A stretch of 64,000 nucleotides of DNA from Megamerina dolium (taxonomy: Eukaryota; Arthropoda; Insecta; Diptera; Megamerinidae). Of this stretch, positions 30,741 through 43,500 are shown piece by piece (the first letter of the stretch is position 1; the number at the start of each line of letters is the position of its first letter). The translations under genes were made by a program, and so were the position numbers. The stretch is taken from contig OY978529.1 in the NCBI GenBank assembly GCA_963854835.1, positions 12,485,139 through 12,549,138 of the forward strand, read 5' to 3'. Under the pieces are notes generated by a model. It was given only the letters and a program-made list of their open reading frames with translations. It ran no database searches and was not told where the DNA came from.

Positions 30741-31766
30741 ATGTCAAATGGCGACGGTGTTCTAGATAACTGGGAAGAAATTGATGAAGTTGGGGTATAA
30801 ATTGAATTTTGAATGTTTTATTAAAATGCATTTTTTTTCTAAATTTTGTATTTATTTACAGCTCACTAATACACTTCAGAAAATTCAATCGGAACACAAC
30901 GAACATCAATTTAAATCATCAGATTCTATTCCAACTTCTACAGCCAGTACATATTCCTATTCGTTTGATACTGTGTCTAGTGATAGCACCGATTTGAAAT
31001 CAATGAAACTGTTAGAGCGGAGTTCAAATCAGGACAATTCAGTCAGCACATCTGCTTCTGTATTGCAATCACCGCTAAATAACATGGCTGCAGCATTTCA
31101 ACCTGTAATGATGGTGCTTCATAAATCAACTGATGACTATGAATCTGCTAACTATACGCAGCCAGTCAACTCACAAACTGTTAAAATTTTACGCCGACCA
31201 ACGCAATCGACAGAACCACGTAATAATGGTATAAGACCGCGGCCACCAATTAAGACTTTGCAGCAGCGAGAGCAAGAGTATGCCGAAGCAAGACTTAGAA
31301 TCTTGGGTTCAGCAAAAAATCCTGAGGATGAATTAATGTAAGTTTTTAAAAAGTTCTTCGACTAAATTTGCTCATGCACATAAGTATAATGTTATAATCT
31401 TGCAGTGCATCGAATACTCTTACTACAACACCGTTAACAAATATTGGTTTTGTTGCGACGCCAACTAAAGTAAATACTTCCACTAAATCACAGAGCGGCC
31501 AGAATTTACACCGTAATTACTACCAACCTCAACATCAGCAACAGCAACAGCAACAGTTGCAAAATTATTACCATCAGCAACAACCATCTCCCGCATTTAA
31601 CAATCGTTCATTAATGTTGCCTCCCAATCAACAGTTGCAGCAGCAAGCATGGTCTCCGGTTGTGGGTGGTAGTGTCTCCTCATTGACATTGCGACAACAA
31701 CAGGATAGTATTTTACGTATGCCTCGTGGGCCTGATGGTTCCAATGGTTTCCAAATTCGTCGGTAA
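30741..31766 (+). CDS. SUZ/SUZ-C domain protein (SZRD1-like)
   Basis: Complete gene in three coding exons: 30741-30794, 30862-31337 and 31406-31766 (TAA). All junctions are GT-AG with matching phases, giving 891 nt (296 aa). The N terminus has DNWEEIDEVG, matching the SWEE-type start of human SZRD1. The SUZ domain (about residues 137-185) contains KILRRPTQ, TLQQREQEYAEAR and RILGSA. The SUZ-C motif GPDGSNGFQIRR closes the protein. SUZ domains bind RNA, and SZRD1-type proteins are small and conserved but poorly understood. This protein is about twice the ~150-residue human length because of Ser/Thr-rich (exon 2) and Gln-rich (exon 3, QQQQQQQLQ) inserts. The ATG at 30,741 is chosen because it gives the conserved N terminus and meets the splice phase. 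Confidence 0.9.
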
Positions 31767-32652
31767 CATGTATTTTTAGCTACTGCCATTGCTGTCTGTC
31801 TTATGTTTACTTCTACTTTATTTTTACTCTCGGGCTACAGTTATATGAGCATATAATTTGTTTTCTGAATTCATTATTAGTAATTTAAAAAAACCGGATT
31901 TTTTGTATATGAAGGGTATCGATTTTGTCAAAATAAAGATTCACACTAACCAAGCGCGCACACATAAACGTTTGTATACGAACTACTTTTTTTGACACTA
32001 TTGTGTACACGTTAAAAGGGTTGTTTGTTAAAATTTGTAAAAGAGTGATACGAGAATTGTATGTATTCTGTCGCTCATAGTACTCGCAAATTTGGATAGT
32101 TATTCTTGTAAAATACAAATGGTTACTTTTCAAATTGCCTCAGTTAGTCTATATGTTTATTCAAAGATTTTGTTACTTTAATTATAAAATTATTAGATTA
32201 TGTGGTGATTATATTTTTTAATATATTTTTTCGTTTTTCTGATTGTTTTTAACACATAATTGAAAAAGTAGCATCTGATTTTTTAAACAACTCTTGCCAA
32301 TACAATATACATACACATTCTTGCATACAAGTGCAAGAATGTATTAATATTAGTTAGTTGTTTGGAACTACTTGAACGAAACTCTAGAAAAAGTATATGT
32401 GTTTTTGATCAGCATCGCCTATACCATTTAAACATTCCTGATGGTCTGGCTGCCCATCCGCCCATCTATTCGTACGTTAATTTTTACAGTACAATAATTA
32501 GAAAGTTGATTAATAGAGTGTAATAACCTCTCATGAAAGGGAATTTTAAAAATACTTATGTCATAATTTACGGCATAAATGTATAATACGACCCTCTGAG
32601 GGGGAAAAAAATTAAAAATTCCATCGTAGAGAGCTTATTTTTGCCATTTGCA
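31767..32652. other. 3' flank of the SZRD1-like gene
   Basis: Presumed 3' UTR and spacer, AT-rich and without coding signal. I did not find a convincing single poly(A) signal. Confidence 0.35.
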
Positions 32653-32979
32653 GGGTATACACGTACCAATCGTTGGTTCAACATGGGCATGTTGGATAAA
32701 CGGTTGTATCATGTGTTGTTCCAACCGTTGTTTGAAGATTAAAACATTTTAATTTTTGGTGGGCGGAGTTAGCGGTTATACAACGAATTGAAACGTGCAT
32801 ACGCAGATTGTACAACATACTTTGTTTATATTTGTTATTATTGCGAAGTGTTCAACGTGATGAATATGAGAATAATAAAATTGTACAACGCATTGTATAT
32901 CGTGTTAATACTTGTATACTAAATAGCCATACAACTCATTGTAAAACGAGTTGAACCAACGGTTGGTACGTGTATACTC
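32653..32979. repeat. MITE with ~30-bp terminal inverted repeats
   Basis: GGTATACACGTACCAATCGT at the left is inverted at the right as ACGGTTGGTACGTGTATACT. The two 30-nt ends differ at two positions. The interior also holds imperfect internal repeats of the same GTTGTAC/GTACAAC type. No coding capacity. Confidence 0.75.
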
Positions 32980-33504
32980 AGCATAATGGTTCACTAGAAA
33001 AAAGTCACACACCAGCGGAATATCTTAGGAGTTTCGTTAAAGAAGATGGTTCAAATTGGGATCAGTATTTGTCGTCAGCAATGCATGTTCAGAACAATAC
33101 AATACATACTATCACCAAACGAACACACAACACATAGGAATATTTATTAAAATAAACAAGATGCAAGAAAAAATAGAAAAAATAATAATAATACATCATA
33201 AATCAAATGGCGTTTTATAATATGCTGACCATAGGTGTATGGAAATAAATTTAATCGACTGACAATTATGGGATACCCTTACATTTATTAATTTTTCTTT
33301 CTTCTTTCCTTCCCTTTATTACTTCATTTTTGACAACAATAAAATAAAATATTGATATATACAAAAATACTTTAAATTTCTACTTTAATATCCTATTAGC
33401 ACATAGGGTCCTTCAAGAAATATAGGTACATTAAAGAAATAGCTGAAGTCGAAATTGGAAAGTAATAGACTGTGGATAAAGTGCAGCATCAACGCTGGAA
33501 CACC

Positions 33505-33799
<295 letters not shown>

Positions 33800-34789
33800 C
33801 TGTAAAAATAAGATGAAATATATTTAACAAAATACGTTCCAGACGCAGACGTAGTAGACACCAGCATCAACCCACAAGCACACCAAACCAACTTTCACTT
33901 AAAACCACAATAATAATCCAGACAAAACAGCTAGAAGATCAACCCAATGTAAATAATCTCGCTCTCATTGCCGAAACAAAAATCGAACTTTGATGAAGAT
34001 GAAGTTACCGTTTTCATCACTAGACTTCAACAACAAAAGCTGCAAAAAAACTATTAAAAAAGCTAAGTACAGCAGACAACAACCAGTAAGAAGAGCATCG
34101 TCATCATGGACACCATAATCATCGAAATACCAATAACTATATATGTATATAACACTTCGAATTTTATTCCACATAAGTTTCATAGATTTTGAAATGTTCT
34201 TAATTTTACAAAATAAGAATAATTTACCTTTTTCCTTATAAGAAAAAATTATTATTATTTCATAATGATAAGTTTTTCTTCCTGAGAGAAGGGAGGAATA
34301 TTGCGAGCCAAAATATGAAATATGCACATATGCATATTTTGCCTCGCGACATATTTCTCGAAATTGTGAACTACATATTTGTCCATACACATACCAACAT
34401 TGCTCGAAGTTGTGATCAATCAATATTAATATTACTTATAATTGTGGAATTCGAGAACATTGAGCCAACTGAGTTGCATTTGGGTGTGAAAAAGCTGACA
34501 AAGCACTTTCCCACACAATTCGTAGTTCTGCACTTACGTAAGCATACCAACAATATTTAGACATACCATGATAACGAAAATCCTGTGGCCTTCATCTTAT
34601 TTCTTACCATTTGTGATCACTTTGTGATAAACTGGTGTACTCCATCCAACTGTTTCCGCTTTTCGCTAGTATAGTTACCTTTGGTTGTTCTTTTCGGTGT
34701 AGCGAAATTTTAAATCAGCTGGTAGTCTTAACTCTCTTCCGAAAATTACAATTGCTGGTGTAGTGGCCGTCGTTGTGCGCATCGATATG
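33800..34789. other. Intergenic DNA, no gene supported
   Basis: Mixed A-rich sequence. A 15-bp near-perfect hairpin lies at about 34,301-34,345 (GCGAGCCAAAATATG with its inverse). Open frames of 80-150 residues on either strand have no recognisable motif. Confidence 0.4.
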
Positions 34790-35010
34790 CCATCTTTTGG
34801 TGTTTATCTACAACTTTTCTCAGATACTACTCCAAGGCACGGTTAAACCGATTTACCAAGCCTTGGAATACACCTGATTGGAAATTACGACCTGAATTTA
34901 ACTCCAACGGTACACCAAAACGAGTAATCCATTGGTTGACGAATACATCGGCAAGTGTACTAACTTCTTGACTTGGAATGGGGTATACTTCAGACCAATT
35001 ATAACCATTG
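34790..35010 (-). mobile_element. Gypsy-type integrase relic
   Basis: Read on the minus strand: NWSEVYPIPSQEVSTLADVF, ITRFGVPLELNSGRNF and, after an internal deletion, RFNRALE and LRKVVDKHQK. These are integrase-core motifs of Gypsy retrotransposons. One stop and the deletion make it non-functional; no LTRs were found. Confidence 0.75.
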
Positions 35011-35639
35011 CGAGTATTGCGAGCAGTCCTCTTCGAGTGACACAGTAGTTTCTTTCTGACAGGATTTTACTGTAATATTCTATCACTTTTCTCGAGCATC
35101 TATGATCTGAGAGAGCACATCACGTATTTCATAACCTTCTACGGATCAAAAGTCCAGCGCAGTTAAGCTGAAGCTCCATACCAGGTTTTGTGTCTGGAAA
35201 GATGATTTAATCAATTGTATAGATGCTGCTTCACAACCGAAGTCCGAAAAGCCAGAAAATTACCAAATCTCGAACTTCATGCTTCATTCGAAAATTAGGG
35301 CTGTTTTATATGATTATGGTAATGGTGTAATCGAAATCACTTACCATATTTTAATTATAGAATTTTAAATAATTATCAGACCATCAAACAAAAACAAAAA
35401 TTATTTATTATATTACAATTAATATGAAAAAGGTGAACAAAATTACTGAATCAATTACAATTAAATTATAAAAACAGTATTACTTTTGTGGAATTAGCTT
35501 CTTTTAGTCGATATCTCATTTGTCAAAAATCTCATCCCTAGACATAAAGATATATTTACAAACTCTATGAAATCGTTACAGTTCTTTAATGCCAATAAAA
35601 CTATTTCCATTTTATAAAATAACTTTTTTAACTTTACCT

Positions 35640-37990
35640 ACTAACTTACTTACGTGGCCATTGCATCCAAAAATCGATTTAGGCGAATCTATGTAGCATG
35701 CTACGCCTGCCGACTCTTTCCTTCTCTAGCTTCGATACTCACCACCAACGCAAATAGGTCCAAAGATCTTGCGTAGGACTTTTCTCTCGAAAACTCCGAG
35801 CATTCTCTCATCTGAGATGGAAATTTCCAAGCTTTGGTGCCATATGACGAGTGTGAGAGAGGAACCTGTTTGCGAGAGTGAAGTTATTACTGGTGGTTCC
35901 AAAATAGACAAAGTCCTTCACTACTTCAAAAGAGTAGTTATCAACAGTGACGTGCTTTCCAAGACACCGGGAATCTTTGTTTGTTGACATTAGGTACTTC
36001 GTCTTGCCCTCGTTCACCGTAAGATCCATTCGACGTTACTCTTTCCGACTCTGAGAATGCTGTACTAACTGCTCGCGTGTTCATTCCGATTATGTCAATA
36101 TCATCGGCATCGGCATAGCCAACAGCATTACACTTTTGTTGAAGATAGTGCCATTATGTCATAGATCAGCAGCTCGTCTTATTTTCTTTATTATAAGATT
36201 GAAGAAGTCGCACGATAACAAATCACCTTGTCTGAAACCCCGATCGATATTAAACGTCGGGGAGAGGTCCTTCAACTTTGCACTGCACAACGGGAGTTAC
36301 ACAGTGTTATTCTGCAAAGACGAACTCAGACATTGTTGTGTAGAGGTAACCCCTTACCGAACTGTCAAAAGCGGGTATATAATCAACAAATAGATGATGT
36401 GTGTCGATCTGTTTTTCTTGGGTGTTCTCCAGGATTTGGAACAGTATGGAAATCTGGTCAATGGTGGTTTTACCAGGTCTAAAGCCACACTGATCAGGTC
36501 GAATTAGGTTGTTAAGCATAGGCTTTCATTTTCACACAATATGCCCGATAGGATTTTGTATGCGACGCTAAGAAGACTTATTCCACGGTAATTGGCGCGA
36601 ATTGTTGGGTCTGCTTTCTTACGCAAGGGACAAAGAATACTGAGCCTCCAATCATTGGGCATGCTTTCATCCGACCATATTCTGCTTATGAGGCGGTGCG
36701 TGCTGGTGAGGAACTCATTGCCTCCGGTTTTAAACAACTCGGTAGGCAGGCCATCAGCACCTGCAGCTTTGTTGTTTTTCACCTTAAAAATGGCCTCTCT
36801 GAGCCCGTCATGGTTAGGTGGTGGAACATCTACACCATAATCCGTGATTGGGGAGTTCGAGAGATCTCCTCCACTGGCGCACTTGTTCGAGGCGTCGCCA
36901 TTCAGAAACGTGGAGAAGTATTCCCTCCATAAGCTTAGTACACTCTGGACACCCGTAATCAGATTCCCACGACAGAAAGAGGCTCCGGGATTTAAATCGC
37001 CACTCAGGCACTTGATCTTCTCGAAGAATTTTCAAATCTCATTCCTGTCTCTACTCTTCTCTATCTCCTTACATTCGCGTCTTTCTTGTTCCCTCTTCTT
37101 GCGCCTGATGTCTCTCCGCACTCCTCATCTCTGTACCGCCCCTTAGTAGCTCACGTAGCACCTGCACACAGCGTTTTCTGTAGGCGGCGTCTTTCTTTGC
37201 TATAGCGTCGCGACACTTCATCATACTACACATTCCTCAAAGGCCAGTAGTAACCGATTATCTCCTCGGCAGCAGTCGTCATAGAGTGGGATATACCACT
37301 GTGCGCGTGTCTTATCAAGAGAGGGAGTGTTCTGCATAAGCAGATCCGATAGTCGAGTGGTAAAAGCATTTGCTGTTTCTCGTGATTGCAGATAATTGAC
37401 GTCAAGCTCCCAGTGTGCGACTTCGTTTGTTCTTTGCGACACATAAAACTTTGCTGCAACAAGGTAGTGATCCGAGTCGATGTTGGCACCATGGATCGAT
37501 TTCACGTCCATCACATTAGAAGCATGCCTTCCGTCGCTTTATAGATGTCGAGATGTTTAAATCTGGTACTATTAATTACCATGTTTCGTGTTGCGGCGAA
37601 ATCGGTCAGCCTCACTCCGTTATCGGAGTTGTTCTGATGGAGGCTGAATTTTCTGACAGTTGGACCAAAGGTACCTTCCTTGCCCACCCTAGCCAAGCAC
37701 GATTTTGATATCGTGGCGGGGTCAACGGTCATACACTTCTTCGAGGCATTGAAAGCTCTGTTTCGTCGCATCGTCCTTCTCATCCGTCGAAGCGTGAGCA
37801 TGTATTAGACTGAAGGTCGCAACGTGAAGGACCCCCATTGAAAAATGAAGGTGACATCACATAGCAAGCAGAGCTACGTAGCTACATGATGGCATTATCA
37901 TTATAAAGTGAAGGTGTCATTACATAGAGCGCAGAGTAACAAGGATTGCGCTAACCCGTCCGGTTCAGGCAGTTAGACATGTTACCTGGC
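35640..37990 (-). mobile_element. Long RTE/CFDP2-like LINE relic
   Basis: Collinear minus-strand pieces of one element. Endonuclease text lies at 37,221-37,801 (TDFAATRNMVINSTRFKH, then SIHGANIDSDHYLVAAK). Reverse transcriptase lies at 36,300-36,780 (NNKAAGADGLPTELFK, ANYRGISLLS, QCGFRPGKTTIDQI). The C-terminal region near 35,690-36,030 has MDLTVNEGKTKYLM and ISDERMLGVFERKVL. Multiple frameshifts and stops. It is the fullest of the four family copies here. Confidence 0.85.
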
Positions 37991-38406
37991 GAAAACATCA
38001 CCAGACCTTTTTTTAACTTTTTTTAAGAGAAATACGCCATGAATAGTCCTTATAATGAAAATGTTGGCAGCGATATTTCAATATATCGAAGAAATGACAA
38101 GCGCGAAAGGTTTGATGTTGAGTTGCTCGCCTACAACACCTGTAATGCCTGAACGACTTCGAAAGCCGCAACGGCTGAAAACCTGATATCGAGCTTCACC
38201 TTAATCACTGACCTAGGACACCCACTCAAGGTAATTATAAATGTTATCTTTTGTTAATATTAATAAAACATTTATTTATTTACTCGTAAAATAAAGCAGC
38301 GGTTAAAATGGGGCGGCTCATAGAACTGTCGAAACACCAATTTGACATTTTCACTTGATGACCGCAAGGTGTATAGCGCAATAACCATTTTATCTAATGG
38401 GATGCA

Positions 38407-38883
38407 ATGGATCTGAAGGTTGAATCCATTTTCGACATATATTATAATACGCTACACAACATAATAAAGCATTCACGATTGAAAAAATGTTCGTCGTTAT
38501 TTGGCACATTATTTGGCAGAATTTTCAATACCTATTCTGGAATTTGTAATATATTCTTATGCTCGTATTGGAATCATCTGAAACAACATTCCTTACTTAC
38601 ATCCATATTTTTATTTTATTTTAAATCATTGTTGTATAAAGAACGATTCTTTGTTGCTGGTACGCTGCCAATGACACAAAATGCTGAAGCCTCTTCCGAA
38701 GCCATTCCTCCAACTATTTTTGTTTGCATTGCTTGTTGTATTGAATGCGGAAGCTTAGGGATTTTCCTTATTGCGATTACCAATATTTTTTCAGCCATTT
38801 CAAGCATTTTCCAAGTAATAAAACACAATAAAAGAGGAATACAAACAAAACGTTCAAGAGCTGTCAAAAATAAAAGTCGTTAG
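38407..38883 (+). other. Unrecognised open frame, doubtful gene
   Basis: A 158-residue plus-strand frame with one hydrophobic segment near its C terminus (IFLIAITNIFSAI). The opposite strand is also open over 38,616-38,867 (83 aa). Neither product resembles a family I know. There is no clear splice or promoter context, and transposon relics lie on both sides. This may be a relic or chance. Confidence 0.2.
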
Positions 38884-38950
38884 CTAATGTAAACCGATGG
38901 ATTTAAGAAGGAAATTTAGTAAATCTCGTAGGCTATAAACATGCTATAAT

Positions 38951-39417
38951 AGCTGCATTCTTTTGCACGCGAGTTGCAAAAGAACACTGACTTATTTGCC
39001 GAACTGCATGCAAAGCAACAACAAAAATAAGCGACATCGTCTATTTTAACCGAGTTCAATTGAAGTTGCTTATAATTTAATCGACCTGAGTTATAGTGTT
39101 GGAAAGTAAAAAAACAGCACTATTGTGAATAGACTACTGATATGTGCTTGGGAAATTTCAACAACACGTCAAATTATTGTAAATATAAACAAATAAAGCA
39201 AGTGCAAATTAAAATTTATTGTAAATAAACGAATATATTTACCACAGATTCCGCAGAATTGTTTCTTTTTTGTTTTTATTTCGTTTATAAATTTCACGAA
39301 CAACCATATATACCACCAGCGTTGCTAAGTAACTAAAGGGAAATTATATTCAAGTAAAAGGGAAATTAAATTCGAGTTGGTGTTCTTTTGCAACTCGGTT
39401 ACAAAAGAATGCGGCTA
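38951..39417 (+). repeat. Hairpin-ended MITE (family C), copy 1
   Basis: Each end is itself a hairpin: GCATTCTTTTGCACGCGAGT followed by TGCAAAAGAAC at the left, mirrored at the right. Together the ends form ~38-bp inverted repeats. The body includes GCATGCAAAGCAACAACAAA and a CAGCGTTGCTAAGTAACTAA tract. The inverted sister copy is at 41,789-42,244. Confidence 0.8.
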
Positions 39418-40501
39418 ATATTGTTCTGATAGATAGTTATATAATAGTTAATAGTTGACGTGATGGTGTGTATCATGTTTTATTGTTAAATTGGTTTTGG
39501 ATTTAAATATGTTCTTTCTTATCTTATATACAATATATATTTGTATTTCTCCATGTGTATTAGCTGATTGATTTAGACTAGACTAGACGTTTTATATAAT
39601 ATTTTTTAATTGAACAATCAATTTTTGGCGTTCGCACACTTGTTAACGATTAACGAGCTGTCTTATAGTAATTTTTGTTGTTTTAGAAAATCATAAATTA
39701 ATATCAATCAGCTGACACAGACAAGTCATTTATTTGTAAATGTAAGAAAAGCGTTTATATAATTCAAATGAAATAAAAGAAACTTAATTACATTTATTGA
39801 ATATGTTTTATTAATTTAATGCTCTAAATTTTGCTAGTTTGCTACTTTAGCTCAACTCCAAATACAACACGAACTAAATTCAATATGTAAAAAAAATTTT
39901 TTACACGGATGACGTCTCAGTTATCAACTGTTTTTCATTTCTTTATCTCACACGTGAATTGTTGTAACCTTATCTTTTTGAATCATGCCTGCTTCTTATC
40001 AAATAATATGGGGGTTCTTGGGCATATCCGACAATATATGTATACTGCAGCAAAAATTTGATCGTGAAACAGGGCATCAAACAAAACATTGGTGGTGAAT
40101 TATCCAGCTATAGCGAACAGTAATCAAATCGATCGGCAGGTTAATTTTTTTTCATCTGTCATTGAAGACAACACGAATTTCTTATTGTTGAAATAAAAAT
40201 ATAATTGTTTTTACAACTACGGTATAACCAAAGCATACTGGCAAAAGTGAAAATACAAACAACAAAAAATATGGCATTCTTTATGCATCTTTTATATGGT
40301 TAATTGAGAAAAGTTAACGAAAAAATCTGGTAGCGCTGATTTACATTTAAGCCTTGCTTGAACTTGTTCGGTTCAGTCATTTGAGCTTTATTTATACGTG
40401 ATAGGTTCGAACTAATTTTGATCGTCTTTGCACGTGGGTTTGCTGTTTATATTAATTAATACTTGTTTGTAATTTGTAAAGTGTGGAAGTTGTGTATTAA
40501 A
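39418..40501 (+). promoter_or_regulatory. Presumed Gart promoter and 5' leader region
   Basis: AT-rich, non-coding DNA between a MITE and the Gart start codon. The last ~100 bp are probably 5' UTR. No TATA box or initiator stands out, as expected for a housekeeping gene. The exact start site cannot be read from the sequence. Confidence 0.35.
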
Positions 40502-43500
40502 ATGTCATATTCGGATAAGAAAATCATGGTCATAGGCGGCGGTGGTCGAGAGCATGCTATTTGCTGGAAGTTGGCACAAAGTGATCAAGTGTCAAAGATT
40601 TTTGCCTTGCCTGGTAATTTTGGTATATCACAAGTGGCAAAATGTGAAAATTTAAAAGGAATTAATTTGAATGATTTTAAGGTACCTATCTGTTATATTT
40701 TATTTTATATACAATATTTATAATAGAGAATAATAGGTTTAAGAAATGATACGAATGAGAGAAAGTACATAGTATTCATCAATCCATCAGCCGCAAATTC
40801 TATTAAGGAAGTGAACCAATAAGGCTTGTCAGTCTTTCTTGAAATCTTTATTTTCACCCTGAGAAAATAATGCAATTAATTGATTTAGTATAAAGCTTAA
40901 TTTTGTGAACATAATGGACTAAACATTTTTCGGCAGAACAACTACATAAGGCATGGCTGAAGGTCACAGTTTAAATTTGCGATTTCAATTAAACAATAAC
41001 CTCATTCATATTTATTTAATTAGTTTTTTAAAGTTTGGAAGGAAAATATTAATTTTGTATAACCGATTTTTTAATAAAAAAAATTTTTATTAACCTATTA
41101 ACAATTAAGAAAAAGCAATGGCGCGTATTCATAGTCAAAATAAAGTCAACTTAAAAATAGTATCGACTTCTTTGACAAATTTCCCATACAAAAATCTGCC
41201 AAAAAACTAATACGAAATTAAAGTTGAAACTTAATTTTGTCTATGACTATGCGCAGATATATGATATATATCAGATACGTATATCACGAATCTTACGTTA
41301 AACTTAGAACCAGCTGGTGGGAACGAATTGGCCTGTATGTACATATATATTTGAGCCAAAGAGTGGATAAATCGTATAGCAAAGAAGGAATAGACGTATA
41401 ATAAAATAATTTTTTTAAGTGTAGGATATATAAATGTCAGCATTCATAAAAATTACTACGAAAGCAATAACTTATATATTTTTTAAGAATTTTTGGACCA
41501 ACAAACCAAACTTCAATTCATCTTACCTATCTAGCCGATCATAAATATTAAAAATGTTTATGTCCAGGAATATTTCTTTCTTAAAATACGGAGGGAAGGT
41601 CAAAGGGAATTTTAGAAGTGTTTTTTGGGCGAATTTGTTAATACATCCGTAGATTCCTTTTTGACTATAAGATTTGTGGCAAACGAATTTACCTCCTCTA
41701 GTACATACACATATGTGTGTATATTTTTGCAAAATATTACACACACATTTTCAAGTTTAAAATAAGAGTATAAAGTTACAATGAAAATATCTGCATTCTT
41801 TTGCAAGCGAGTTGCAAAAGAACAATTTCCCTTTTACTTGAATATAATTTCCCTTTAGTTACTTAGCAACGCTGGTGGTATATATTTGTTGCTCGTGAAA
41901 TTTATAAACGAAATAAAAACAAAAAAGAAGCAATTCTGCGGATTCTGTGGTAAATATATTCGTTTATTTAAAATAAATTTTTATTTGCGCTTCTTTTATT
42001 TTGCTTATTTTTGTTTATATTTACAATAATTTGACGTGTTGTTAAAATTTCGAAGCACATTCCAGTAGCTTATTCACAATAGTGCTGTTTTTTTTACTTT
42101 GCAACACTATAACTCAGGTCGCTTAAAACGTAAGCGAGTTCAATTGAACTCGGTTAAAGTAGACGATGTCGCTTATTTTTGTTGTTGCTTTGCATGCAGT
42201 TCGGCAAATAATCGAGTGTTCTTTTGCAAAAGAACGCAGCTATTATATCAGTTTGTTCGATGCTTTTGTTAAAATCATTATCGCGATCGCCTTCTTCGTA
42301 CTGCTCATGGAACATATTCTCATTCAACATATTTCAGACAATACTACGTCTGGCGGTTTTTTTCCCTCTATACCTGTAAGTTAAGCAGTAAATAAAATGG
42401 TTCAATACTGAGAATCTATGTAATATTTAAGTAAATGCAAAATTACCTGATTTCAATTGGCAAGGATACCTGATGATACCGCTCACCCTGCCCATCTGAT
42501 TCGGTAGCCAGCTGCTAACTAAAGTAGTTTAAATGAAAACGCATGCAATGAATTTTGACAGACATATTAACGCCAAGTTTCTCATACGCGCCCAACATCG
42601 TTTAGACAGTGCGTTCATAAGTGAACGAGCAATTTTTCATCAAGAACATCTTAAGGTTTAAATAAAATACTTTTCAAATGAATATAATTACCATTCGATA
42701 GCTTAGCTGAACACAACATAGGGACAACTTTAAAATCGCAACATATTTTCTAGTGATGCTGTAGATAGTCTGATTTCAGAATAACCTGCAAAATTTCATA
42801 TGCCTCTCTTGTTCCAATGAAATATGCTATGGGAATTAATGGTTTCGAATTGGTTACATGTAGTAGGAAGGCCTTTAATCTTGTGGAGGAGCTATCGATA
42901 AGAAGTGTCCACTCTTCAGATTTCAGGCTTAGGCTGCGGTGGCTAATGTCCATCGCGGCCATTAATGCATCAACATCTGGACAATAAGCATGTGTTTTTG
43001 TCTCATTTACGATAAGCAAATTTTGCAAATTAGATTGCCGGCTGTGATAAGCGGTCACTTTAGTATCAGGCGCTAACAAATTTAGGGATTTAAAAAGGAT
43101 GCAAACATCTCGGACTTTATTTGAGAGAGCTCAAGCTTGGCAACAATCGTATCAAGCTTTTCTTGTGTTACCAGTATCGGTTCATTGAGATCATATGGCC
43201 CAGTCCCGTTTCCCAGTATGTAGACATGTCAGTATTTCGAGACAAAATGTCTGTGCTAATGCATCTTGCGGAACGTAGAGTATGGTAATGGTACTTGCGC
43301 TCTCGTAACAGAAACGAAATAATTTTTTTTTTTAAGTCCACGCACTGTATTTACTCACGCGTAGCAGTTCAACCGATCATGCACAATAGGGTCAATCATG
43401 GGTACCCGAAACAGTATAGATTTCCGTTTATGATTTACGCATTACAGCAAATAATTGTATCAAGTACACCACAAATTACTATTTGATCGAAATATTTTTC

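Noticed and set aside
34315..34560. 81-residue plus-strand frame as a gene
   Set aside because: No motif, no splice context, and it overlaps a hairpin and AT-rich spacer.
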